The notes under the pieces: generated by a model | What the model was told of the DNA's origin: nothing | What the model saw: only the letters and a program-made list of their open reading frames with translations | Database searches by the model: none | Shown: positions 1 to 7,600 of the stretch, one piece after another | Position numbering within the stretch: the first letter of the stretch is position 1 | Layout of the letters: each line of letters begins with the position of its first letter | From: Terriglobia bacterium | GTDB lineage: Bacteria > Acidobacteriota > Terriglobia > UBA7540 | Reading direction: 5' to 3' | NCBI GenBank assembly: GCA_030040515.1 | Contig: JASHTO010000316.1 | Coordinates: 1-9,620, forward strand | Length of the DNA: 9,620 nucleotides | Position numbers and translations under genes: made by a program

Positions 1-941
1 TGCGCAACCTGGGTTACGGTCGGCAAACCGACCAGGAACTGCTCGAGCGCATGACCGCTCTCGAAGAGAGACTCTCGCGCGAAAGTGAAAGCGCCGACCT
101 GCTCTACGAATTGGGCAAGGTGAATTTTGAGCTTCACGATGCCACTACGGCCATCCGGTATTTTGAACGGGCCCTCGCCCTGGACCCGCAGTCCACCCAA
201 ATCAAGCTGGCCTACGCAGACGCCAACTTCAAGCGCGACGAGTATGAAAAGATCCAACTCAAAGGGAAATTGCAGAAAATCACCATCTACGAGGTGATGG
301 GCCTCAAAGACCGCTGGAACGACCCTGGAGTAATACCTCCGGCCATCGCCTCGGCATACAGCCACGCCATATCGCACATCGAAATCCCCGAGGATGTGGT
401 TTTGGCGGTGGAAGCTTTGGATGGAGCCATCGGCCACTGCAAGGTCGTGGCGCTTCTCGCCTACGCGCTGGCAGATCGCCTGAAAGTAAACGAAGAGATG
501 AAGAAGACAATTCTGCTGGCCGGCTACCTCCAGGATCTGGGCAAGGAAGCTGTGCCTCACAACGTCTTAAATCGCGCGGGTAGTTTGACGGATCAGGAAA
601 CGAAGCTGGTGGAAAAGTACGTGCCTGAAAGCGTGGCGGCCTGCCGGCGCATGGGATACGTTGATCCCCACCTCCTCGACATCGTGATGCATCACCACGA
701 GATGTGGGATGGAACGGGGTATCCGGACGGGCTGAAAGGGGAGGATATTCCCCTCGGGGCGCGCATTACGGCGGTGGCGGAAGCTTATAGCGCGCTCACT
801 TCCTGGCGGCCTTATCACGAAGCCTGGGACATGCGGGTTGCGATCAGCGAAATTCGCAAGGGCATGGAGAAGGGCCGGTATGATCCGAAAGTCGCCACGA
901 CCCTCATCGAAATGCTCCGGCCCTCCGCCGCAGCCTCCTAG
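1..941 (+). CDS. TPR-containing degenerate HD-GYP domain protein (5' end outside window)
   Basis: The reading frame is open to the left edge, so the true start lies upstream. The ATG at 51 has no obvious ribosome site and is used only for numbering here. Residues about 16-65 look like a TPR-type helical repeat (LLYELGKVNFEL, then AIRYFERALALDP). Residues about 125-280 are an HD-GYP domain, a family that usually hydrolyses cyclic di-GMP with a metal centre. H129, D162, the H215-H216-E217 cluster and the GYP loop (223-225) are present. The HD histidine is Q161, the later ligand histidine is Y190, and the late conserved aspartates are E244 and S247. Enzyme activity is therefore doubtful, and a binding or scaffold role is more likely (inference). 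Many relatives carry a response-regulator or TPR front end; what precedes this fragment cannot be seen. The stop is TAG at 939-941. Confidence 0.85.
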   Translation, partial: RNLGYGRQTDQELLERMTALEERLSRESESADLLYELGKVNFELHDATTAIRYFERALALDPQSTQIKLAYADANFKRDEYEKIQLKGKLQKITIYEVMGLKDRWNDPGVIPPAIASAYSHAISHIEIPEDVVLAVEALDGAIGHCKVVALLAYALADRLKVNEEMKKTILLAGYLQDLGKEAVPHNVLNRAGSLTDQETKLVEKYVPESVAACRRMGYVDPHLLDIVMHHHEMWDGTGYPDGLKGEDIPLGARITAVAEAYSALTSWRPYHEAWDMRVAISEIRKGMEKGRYDPKVATTLIEMLRPSAAAS

Positions 942-982
942 TTGGCAGTGGCGCAGTTGGAGTTATACGGAGCGACATAAAT

Positions 983-1032
983 TGTAGCGGCGCTCTACGA
1001 GCGCCGACCGGCGGTCATAGACCGCCGCTACA
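983..1032. repeat. Double-hairpin intergenic repeat, copy 1
   Basis: A 50-base element built as TGTAG, hairpin 1 (988-1006: arms CGGCGCTC and GAGCGCCG, loop TAC), a two-base linker AC, hairpin 2 (1009-1027: arms CGGCGGTC and GACCGCCG, loop ATA), then CTACA. Both hairpins have perfect 8-bp stems with 3-base loops. The outer TGTAG and CTACA are complementary, and the pairing extends one base outward to T982-A1033, so the whole can fold as a three-way junction. A second copy with the same plan is at 9240-9290. It resembles REP/BIME-type dispersed palindromes. It could also act as a transcription barrier after the HD-GYP gene, although no T-run follows. Confidence 0.85.
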
Positions 1033-1233
1033 AGGGAGATCGGTCACAATATTTTGTCATCCTCAATAAAGCCGTCTTTGGGCTGCAGGGCGAGGGGTGC
1101 CCCTACGCTGAAATTCCCATATCAAGCAAACCCTGAATCCCCGCTGAAGCATCAATACTGATAGGAGTTACGGCGGGATGAAGCTCCCGGGCAAGAAGTG
1201 CTAGGCGAACGAATGGTCCGACCACCTGCCTTG

Positions 1234-1262
1234 ATGACATAAAGAACTGAATTCCGTCTAAT
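1234..1262 (+). promoter_or_regulatory. Candidate sigma70-type promoter for htrA
   Basis: ATGACA at 1234-1239 (5 of 6 against TTGACA) is followed by a 17-base spacer and TCTAAT at 1257-1262 (5 of 6 against TATAAT). Transcription would begin near 1269, leaving a leader of about 170 bases before the htrA start. No sigma-E-like or heat-shock operator pattern was recognised, so stress control cannot be read from the sequence. Confidence 0.45.
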
Positions 1263-1424
1263 ATTGCAGGGACTTTGTTTCGAGGCGCCTTCGGGCCGGC
1301 ACAAGGCGAGCTAAGATTTGAGCGGGAGCTCACGCGGCGTGTCGAAGAAACTCGTGGCGCGCCAATGCCGTGGCCCAATGGGAGGCCAACCGGATTTATG
1401 GATGGAATCCGCGCACTTATTTGA

Positions 1425-1430
1425 GGGAGG
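1425..1430 (+). promoter_or_regulatory. Ribosome binding site deciding the htrA start
   Basis: GGGAGG sits 8 bases before the ATG at 1439. It selects that start over the in-frame ATG at 1370, whose extra 23 residues are polar and would bury the membrane segment behind an atypical N-terminus. Confidence 0.8.
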
Positions 1431-1438
1431 AAAATTTC

Positions 1439-2962
1439 ATGCGATTTGGCAAACGGTTCTTGCGGGAAAACCTGGGAGGGTTGAGTCTCACCTTGATCGG
1501 CATCTTGATTCTGGGGCTTTCGATGATGCTCTACCAGGGGCATAGCCTTTTCCCGAGTTTCGCCCTGGCCCAGGGGAAGGCATTGGATGGGCCCGACATT
1601 GACATTCTGGAGCGGCAGAACGAGGCTTACGAACGAATCGCCAAGTCGGTTACGCCGGCGATTGTGGCGATTCAATCCACACAGGTGATTAAAGTTCAAC
1701 AATCACCCTTTTTGAACGATCCTTTCTTTCGGCAATTTTTCGGCAACATGTTTCCCCAGGTACCCCAGGAGCAACGTGAGCATGCACTGGGGAGCGGCGT
1801 GATTGTTTCTTCGGACGGATATATTCTCACCAACAATCACGTCATCGCCAAGGCCACGGATATTTCGGTGACGCTCTCCGATAAGCGCACCTTCAAAGGC
1901 AAGGTTGTGGGTGCGGATCCTCAAACCGACATCGCGGTGATTAAAATCGATTCGAGCAGTCTGCCCATCGCCTCCCTGGGCGATTCCGATGTCCTGCACG
2001 TTGGCGATATCGTCATGGCTTTTGGCAATCCATTCGGGCTGAACTTTACCGTCACCCGCGGCGCGGTAAGCGCCTTGGGTAGGTCGCAAGGTGAAATCGA
2101 ACAATTTCAAGACTTCATCCAGACCGATGCCGCCATCAATCCCGGCAACTCCGGCGGCGCCCTGGTTAACATTCATGGACAGGTGGTGGGGATCAATACG
2201 GCGATCCTGAGCGGCAACTCGGGTCCTGAAGGCGAGGCGAGTTTCATGGGCATCGGATTCGCGATTCCCATCAACATGGCCAAACACGTCATGGAAGACT
2301 TGATTAAGACCGGCAAGGTCAGCCGCGGCTACCTGGGTGTGGAGATCGAAAACCTCAATGACGGTTTGGCGAAGCAGTTCCATGTTCCCGACACTGCCGG
2401 CGCCCTGGTTGGCGACGTGACGAAGGACAGCCCCGCCGATAAGGCCGGCGTGAAGACCGGCGACGTAATTCGCAAACTCAACGGGCAAACGGTTTCTGAC
2501 CGGGATCAATTGACCGCCATGGTCACGAATTTGAATCCCGGCAGCGAGGCCACGCTGGACATTCTGCGCGACGGCCAGCCGATGACCATTAAGGTGACTT
2601 TGGGCGAACGGCCGGCAGACCTCAGCGTGATGGCCGGCGGTCCTTCCGGCGTTCAGCAGGGAACTCTGCGCGGGATAACCGTTCAAAACCTTACTCCGGC
2701 AATCCGCGATCAATTGGGCCTGCCCCCGAACGCGGTCGGAGTGGTGATCAGCCAGCTTGACCCGAACAGCCCCGCTGCGCAATCCGGTTTGCAGGAAGGC
2801 GACTTGATTGAAAGCATCAATCGCCACCCGGTGCGCACGGTTGGGGATTTCCAAAAGCTGGCCGCGGAAGCCAAAGGTCAGACGCTCCTGCGCATCAACC
2901 GCCAGGGGAATGGCGTGTTCGTCGTCATCTCCCCGGAGGGTGGTGACGGCGACGGTCAATGA
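1439..2962 (+). CDS. htrA: HtrA/DegP-family (Do-like) periplasmic serine protease with two PDZ domains
   Basis: A 507-residue envelope protease/chaperone that degrades misfolded exported proteins. Residues about 15-32 are a hydrophobic segment after a basic N-terminus, so it is either an uncleaved anchor or a signal peptide; an ALAQ sequence near residue 44 is a possible cleavage point. The trypsin-like domain spans about 65-295 and has the full catalytic triad: H134 in TNNHVI, D164 in TDIAVIK and S238 in GNSGG. PDZ1 lies at about 297-388 (RGYLGVEIENL, GDVTKDSPADKAGVKTGDVI) and PDZ2 at about 412-492 (GVVISQLDPNSPAAQSGLQEGDLI). The phenylalanine-rich stretch at about 90-105 is typical of regulatory loop LA. 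Length and domain order fit ordinary DegP/DegQ-type proteins. The start at 1439 is chosen for its strong ribosome site. The next gene on the same strand starts 158 bases downstream. Confidence 0.96.
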   Translation: MRFGKRFLRENLGGLSLTLIGILILGLSMMLYQGHSLFPSFALAQGKALDGPDIDILERQNEAYERIAKSVTPAIVAIQSTQVIKVQQSPFLNDPFFRQFFGNMFPQVPQEQREHALGSGVIVSSDGYILTNNHVIAKATDISVTLSDKRTFKGKVVGADPQTDIAVIKIDSSSLPIASLGDSDVLHVGDIVMAFGNPFGLNFTVTRGAVSALGRSQGEIEQFQDFIQTDAAINPGNSGGALVNIHGQVVGINTAILSGNSGPEGEASFMGIGFAIPINMAKHVMEDLIKTGKVSRGYLGVEIENLNDGLAKQFHVPDTAGALVGDVTKDSPADKAGVKTGDVIRKLNGQTVSDRDQLTAMVTNLNPGSEATLDILRDGQPMTIKVTLGERPADLSVMAGGPSGVQQGTLRGITVQNLTPAIRDQLGLPPNAVGVVISQLDPNSPAAQSGLQEGDLIESINRHPVRTVGDFQKLAAEAKGQTLLRINRQGNGVFVVISPEGGDGDGQ

Positions 2963-3044
2963 GCCCGAGGACTGCAAGCTGACGGAACTACGGGGGGCTT
3001 GGGTTGGGATTCCCCAGGCCTCCGGGCTCTGCTCGGAGCGTGGG

Positions 3045-3107
3045 TGTCCCCACTCGCGACGCGGATGAGGACCCCGGTACCGTCTGGTATTGGTATGTGG
3101 GGGGACA
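3045..3107. repeat. Imperfect inverted repeat between htrA and the hydrolase gene
   Basis: TGTCCCC at 3045-3051 and GGGGACA at 3101-3107 are exact complements separated by 49 bases. The match extends imperfectly through flanking AC/GT with two extra G residues on the right. The rest of the 158-base gap has another weak long-range pairing (2962-2970 with 3019-3028) and no T-run. It may be a decayed mobile-repeat remnant or chance pairing in GC-rich DNA. Confidence 0.3.
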
Positions 3108-3120
3108 GCCTCGCAAGTTC

Positions 3121-3969
3121 ATGGAAATCGTTGCGAAGGTGAAAAGACTCTTGACGATTGTCCTGATCGGAGTCGCAAGCGGATTTCTGATTGTCTTTGC
3201 CGCACTGAGGATTGTTGAGAATCGACTCATCTTCTATCCGCCGCGTTACCCAGAGGGTTTTCCCCCGCCACAAGTCATTCAGCAGGAAGTGGAAGAAATT
3301 TGGCTGACGACAGCGGATGGTGTTCGAATCAACGCTTTCTACCATTCGAATCCTGCCTCGCGGCAAGTCCTCCTCTGCTTTCACGGCAACGCGGAAAATA
3401 TCGGCTACGGTCTTGCGCACCTGCATGAGATGGCGGCGATCGGAACGAACATCCTCGCCGTCGACTATCGCGGATACGGGAAGAGTGCAGGCAAACCCGA
3501 CGAGGCGGGCGTTTACCACGATGCCGACGCGGCCTACGACTACTTGACCGAGCAGCGGCACTTCCGCCCCGAGGACATTATCCTTTACGGACACTCGCTG
3601 GGCGGCGCGGTGGCGGTGAACCTGGCGTCGCGCCGGCCTTGCGGAGGTTTGATCGTTGAGAGTTCTTTTACCAGCGCGCGGGCGATGGCGCGGCGAATGT
3701 TCGCGATTCCTTTCATCGCCTATGTCGTGAAGTCGCGCTTCGATTCCGAGGAGCGGATCCGCGAAGTCCACGCTCCAATTCTGATTGTCCACGGCACACT
3801 CGATGAAACCGTGCCGTTTGAAATGGGTGAGCAACTTTTTCGCGCCGCGCCGGAGCCCAAACAGTTTTTTCGCGTGGAAGGCGCCCACCACAACGACGTG
3901 ATGGAAGTCAGTGGTGAAACTTACCTGGCTTTGCTGAAGACCTTCGTCGCCCGCGCCGCGCGGCTGTAA
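3121..3969 (+). CDS. Membrane-anchored alpha/beta hydrolase (Bem46/ABHD13-like)
   Basis: A 282-residue serine hydrolase with a single N-terminal membrane segment (about 12-32) after a basic start, so the catalytic domain is probably tethered to the membrane. The family comprises esterase- or thioesterase-like enzymes whose natural substrates are mostly unknown. Visible elements in order are the FYPPRYPE segment after the anchor, the oxyanion-hole HGNAEN at H88, the nucleophile elbow GHSLGG with S159, the acid D228 in HGTLDETVP and the catalytic histidine H257 in GAHHNDV. All triad residues are present. The ATG at 3121 is preferred because it places the membrane segment near the N-terminus. 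The ribosome site is weak (a G-run 16 bases upstream), and the frame also stays open upstream to an ATG at 3004. It may be read through from htrA. The gene converges on the DUF4337 gene with a 46-base gap. Confidence 0.88.
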   Translation: MEIVAKVKRLLTIVLIGVASGFLIVFAALRIVENRLIFYPPRYPEGFPPPQVIQQEVEEIWLTTADGVRINAFYHSNPASRQVLLCFHGNAENIGYGLAHLHEMAAIGTNILAVDYRGYGKSAGKPDEAGVYHDADAAYDYLTEQRHFRPEDIILYGHSLGGAVAVNLASRRPCGGLIVESSFTSARAMARRMFAIPFIAYVVKSRFDSEERIREVHAPILIVHGTLDETVPFEMGEQLFRAAPEPKQFFRVEGAHHNDVMEVSGETYLALLKTFVARAARL

Positions 3970-4015
3970 CGGATTTTTCCGCGGCAGATGGCGCCCGAGG
4001 CTGGTCACGGCGATG

Positions 4016-4561
4016 TCAGTGAATCAGGAATCCCGTCAAGGCGATTACCACGCCCGCCACTCCCATGAGAATTCCCAATTGATAGAACTCGCGGCGCCGG
4101 GTCAGGAGCGTGAGCGAGGCGATGACGATGGCAGCCTCGAGGCAAACCTCGCCCAGGTCGAAGCGATTGGCCTGGCGCTGCGAGTGAGCGACTTCGCCTT
4201 CGAGCGAGTGTGCTTCCTTTTCGATATCCGTCAAATCTTCCTTGTAGCGCGACACTTCCTTCCCATATTTCACACGGAGCTTTTCCGCCAGATCGGGGTC
4301 CTTGGTGGCCGTGACGGAAAGGAGATCGAGGAAAAGCTCATAGGTGTGCTGGCGAATGTTTTTGGCTTGATAATACGCCCATTGGTCTGTTGCCTTATTT
4401 TGAAATAGCAACTCTTCCGTGTGGGCGCGATGTCCCAGCAGCGTGGTGGCGGCCAACAGGACGGCCAGGACGGCCATGGTTAAAGTGACGGGCAGGAGTG
4501 AGGGGTCGTGCGCGGAGTGCTCCGCGTGCTCTTCCATTTCATGCAGTTCTTCGATGCTCAT
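4016..4561 (-). CDS. DUF4337-type membrane protein with central coiled coil
   Basis: A 181-residue protein of unknown function that resembles the DUF4337 family. The N-terminal tail (1-20) is acidic and rich in histidine (H7, H12, H15, H18). Membrane helix 1 covers about 22-43. It is followed by a family-like NKATDQW stretch (55-61) and a charged, probably coiled-coil segment at about 88-135. Helix 2 covers about 138-154 and helix 3 about 160-180. The ATG at 4561 is chosen because GGGAGGT precedes it by a few bases and the upstream in-frame extension is arginine-rich and unlike a protein start. The gene begins 65 bases after the secA stop on the same strand, so co-transcription with secA is likely. 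Nothing in the sequence shows a functional link to protein export. Confidence 0.82.
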   Translation of the reverse strand: MSIEELHEMEEHAEHSAHDPSLLPVTLTMAVLAVLLAATTLLGHRAHTEELLFQNKATDQWAYYQAKNIRQHTYELFLDLLSVTATKDPDLAEKLRVKYGKEVSRYKEDLTDIEKEAHSLEGEVAHSQRQANRFDLGEVCLEAAIVIASLTLLTRRREFYQLGILMGVAGVVIALTGFLIH

Positions 4562-4564
4562 GGC

Positions 4565-4571
4565 ACCTCCC
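4565..4571 (-). promoter_or_regulatory. Ribosome binding site deciding the DUF4337 start
   Basis: Read on the minus strand, GGGAGGT ends three bases before the ATG at 4561. It argues against the longer open frame that begins at 4723 and overlaps the secA 3' end. Confidence 0.75.
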
Positions 4572-4593
4572 GTTTTAATTGTCGTTTGTGACG

Positions 4594-4612
4594 CGCGGGC
4601 AGGATACCCGCG
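4594..4612. repeat. GC-rich hairpin in the secA to DUF4337 gap
   Basis: CGCGGG (4594-4599) pairs with CCCGCG (4607-4612) around a 7-base loop. It fills much of the 65-base gap between the two genes. No T-run follows on the minus strand, so it is not a classic terminator. It may be a member of a dispersed hairpin family or an mRNA processing or attenuation structure. Confidence 0.5.
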
Positions 4613-4626
4613 GTACGAAAGCTCTA

Positions 4627-7600
4627 TTATGCGGTCTTCACCACGTTCTTTGATGCCGCCTGGGGTTTTTCGGATCCCGCGGATGCCCCGGCCGCACCGC
4701 CGGCAGCTCCGGCGCCGTGGCACTTCTTATATTTCTTGCCGCTCCCGCAGGGACAGGGATCGTTCCGCCCGATCTTTTCCCGGCGAATCACTTGCTGCGG
4801 CTTCTCCACGGCGCCCGCGCCCATCAATTGCATCTCGCGCTGCTCGCGCCGCTTGCGCTGCTGGTACTGGCGGATCATTTCCTCTTCTTCCTCGGGCGTG
4901 CGCATGAGGAAGAGGTAGCGCAGGGTCTCATCCTGCACGCGCTCATACATGGCCTCAAAGAGATCGTAGGATTCGCGCTTGTATTCCACCAGGGGGTCGC
5001 GCTGGCTGTAACCGCGCAAGCCGATGCCTTCCTTCAGGTGGTCCATGGTCAGCAGATGGTCCTTCCACTGTGCATCGACCACCTGGAGCATCACCATGCG
5101 TTCGTGCAGGCGCATGCGCTCCGCACCCCACACTTTTTCGCGTTCGTCGTAGTGCGCGTGCACCAACCCGGTGAGCTGATCCTTCAGCTCGCTGAGCAGC
5201 CTGGGGTTGTAGGGGAGCTCGCGGTTCTTCAAATCAATTCCGAACCTTCCCCAGAATTCCGTGCGCAGGCCGGTGATGTTCCACTGGTCGGCGTGCTGGT
5301 CCTTGGGGCAGAATTGGTCCACCAGCCAATCCACCACGGTGTCGGCGGCGGAGAGGACGAATTCCTTCTGGTCGCTGCCTTCCAGCAACTGGCGGCGCAG
5401 GCCGTAAATCGTCTCGCGCTGCTTGTTCATCACGTCGTCGTATTCGAGCAGATGTTTGCGCGATTCGAAGTTCTGCGCCTCCACGGCCTTTTGGGCTTCC
5501 TTGATGCGCTTTGAAATCAGCCGGGATACAATGGGCACGCCTTCTTCCATCCCCAGCTTGTGCATGATGCCCGAGATGCGCTCTCCGGCGAAGATGCGCA
5601 GCAGGTCATCTTCGAGCGAAAGGTAAAAACGCGAAGACCCGGGGTCACCCTGGCGGCCGGCGCGTCCGCGCAACTGGTTATCGATGCGCCGGGCCTCATG
5701 CCGCTCGGTTCCGAGAATGTGCAGGCCCCCGAGCGCCACCACCCTGTCGTGCTCGATGTCGGTGACGGACTTGAAGTGGCCCACGAATTCTTCCCACCGC
5801 TTTCTCCAGGCCGCGTAGTCTTCCACGTACTTGCCGAAGATCAGGGAATCGGAGCCTTCCGGCGGCCGCTCGGGCGGCTCGGGGTTGATGCCCTGTTCCC
5901 GAAGCTTTTCCGGCGATTTGCGGAATTCTTCCCGCGCCATAGTCTCCGGATTGCCGCCCAGCAGGATGTCCGTGCCGCGGCCGGCCATGTTGGTGGAAAC
6001 GGTGATGGCGCCCACGCGCCCGGCTTGCGCCACGATCAACGCTTCGCGCTCGTGCTGCTTGGCGTTCAGCACGTTGTGCCGGACTTCCTTCATTCCCAGA
6101 ACCTCCACAACGCGGTCCAGCCGGCAGCGCATGCTGATCAGGCAATCCAGCACGGGGAGGCATTTGGGGTCGGTGTCATTGGCGAGCGACAGCAGGTCAG
6201 AAAGAACGGACTCGTCAGCCGGGGGCAGCCCATTGTAGGGATATTCGTGGGGGGCGCGCTTCGAAAGGGCATCAAGGAAGGCTTGTCGCGTGCCGTTGAC
6301 GCCCGTCGCCATGGACTTGAAGCGGCTCTGGCCCAGCATTTCTTTGACGACAGTGATACCCACTCCCGTCCGCGTCAGCCATTCGAGCGCGAGGTGGGGA
6401 GTTTGCGCCAGGCGTTCGAGCCAGATCCGGAGTTTCGGCCCTTCCAGGCCCGCCGCCTTGGCGGCCTCCTGCAAACGCGCCGGCACCACTCCGGCTTTCC
6501 TCAGCGCCGCGCTCAGGCGCTCCGACTTTTCGATGGCGATGCTGCCCATCAATACCGGCTGGCCGCACAGGTGGTATTCTTTGATCTCTTCGATCACGGC
6601 ATTGAATTTTTCACGCTCGGTGCGGTAGACAACATCGGCCCATTCGTGGCGAATCAAGGACCGATTGGTGGGAACGATGATGATATCGAGGCTGTAGATC
6701 TTCTCAAATTCCGCTGCTTCCGTTTCCGCCGTACCCGTCATCCCCGCCAGTTTCTTGTACATGCGGAAATAGTTCTGGAAAGTGACGGTGGCGAGCGTCT
6801 GGTTCTCGCTTTCGATCTTGACGCCTTCCTTGGCTTCCACGGCCTGGTGCAAGCCGTCGCTCCAGCGCCGGCCCGGCATCAGACGGCCGGTGAATTCGTC
6901 CACGATAATGACTTCGCCGTCTTTCACCACGTAATCGCGGTCGCGCTTGAAAAGGGCGTGCGCCCGCAGCGCCTGCTGGAAGTGGTGGTTGAACTCGATG
7001 TTGGCGGGGTCGTAGAGGTTTTCGAGTCCCAGCAGCTTTTCGGCCTTGGCGATTCCGGAATCGTTGGGGGAAACCTGGCGGCGCTTCTCGTCAACCTCGT
7101 AATCTTCCTTGTCGACCAGGTGGGGAATGACCTTGTCGACGCGCATATATTTGTCGGTAGCTTCATCGGAGGACCCGGAGATGATGAGCGGTGTGCGCGC
7201 CTCGTCGATCAGGATGGAGTCCACTTCGTCGACGATGGCGAAGTGGTGAGCGCGTTGCACGTAGTCCTTTAGGTCGAACTTCATGTTGTCGCGCAGATAA
7301 TCGAAACCGAATTCGTTGTTGGTGCCGTAGGTCAGGTCGCTGCCGTAAGCGGCGCGGCGCTCTTCATCGTTCAGGTCGTGGACGATCACGCCCACGCTCA
7401 GGCCCAGCAGGCGGTAGATCGGCCCCATCCATGCGGCGTCGCGCTTGGCGAGATAATCGTTCACGGTCACCACGTGCACGCCCTTGCCTTCCAGCGCGTT
7501 CAGGTAGGCGGGCAGCGTGGCCACCAGCGTCTTGCCCTCGCCGGTTTTCATTTCTGCAATTTTGCCCTCGTGCAGCACCATGCCGCCGAGCAACTGCACG

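Larger units (their letters stand above)
942..1438. other. Gene-free stretch between the HD-GYP gene and htrA
   Basis: About 500 bases with no convincing gene. It holds the double-hairpin repeat at 983-1032, a short G/C palindrome at 1093-1104 (AGGGG-TG-CCCCT), a candidate sigma70-type promoter at 1234-1262 and the htrA ribosome site at 1425-1430. A minus-strand frame is open from within htrA down to about 1103, but it has no supported start or family resemblance. Confidence 0.7.

Noticed and set aside
1093..1104. AGGGG-TG-CCCCT palindrome
   Set aside because: The two-base loop forces a 4-bp stem. No second copy is seen in the window, so it is not called as a repeat or terminator.
1370..1438. 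Longer htrA start at the ATG at 1370
   Set aside because: The ATG at 1439 has a strong ribosome site at ideal spacing and gives a normal signal-type N-terminus.
1103..1702. 199-codon minus-strand frame reaching into the gap before htrA
   Set aside because: Its N-terminal half is antisense to htrA. The part in the gap shows no motif, start or ribosome site that would support a separate gene or a recognisable pseudogene.
1703..2977. 424-codon minus-strand open frame over htrA
   Set aside because: Antisense shadow of the protease gene with no recognisable motif or ribosome site.
3004..3120. Longer hydrolase start at 3004
   Set aside because: It adds 39 polar, proline-rich residues before the membrane segment and has no ribosome site.
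3970..3981. Terminator hairpin between the convergent hydrolase and DUF4337 genes
   Set aside because: Only a 4-bp stem (CGGA-TTTT-TCCG) with no T-run after it, too weak to call.
2956..4008. 350-codon minus-strand open frame over the hydrolase
   Set aside because: Antisense to a gene with a complete catalytic triad, and its own product has no family resemblance.
6085..6489. Intein in SecA
   Set aside because: There is no Cys or Ser at the first junction residue and no His-Asn at the end, and the segment is only 135 residues without splicing-block motifs.
5560..7272. 570-codon plus-strand open frame inside secA
   Set aside because: Antisense to a confidently identified secA. It has low-complexity composition and no domain-like motifs, and is a by-product of GC-rich codon usage.
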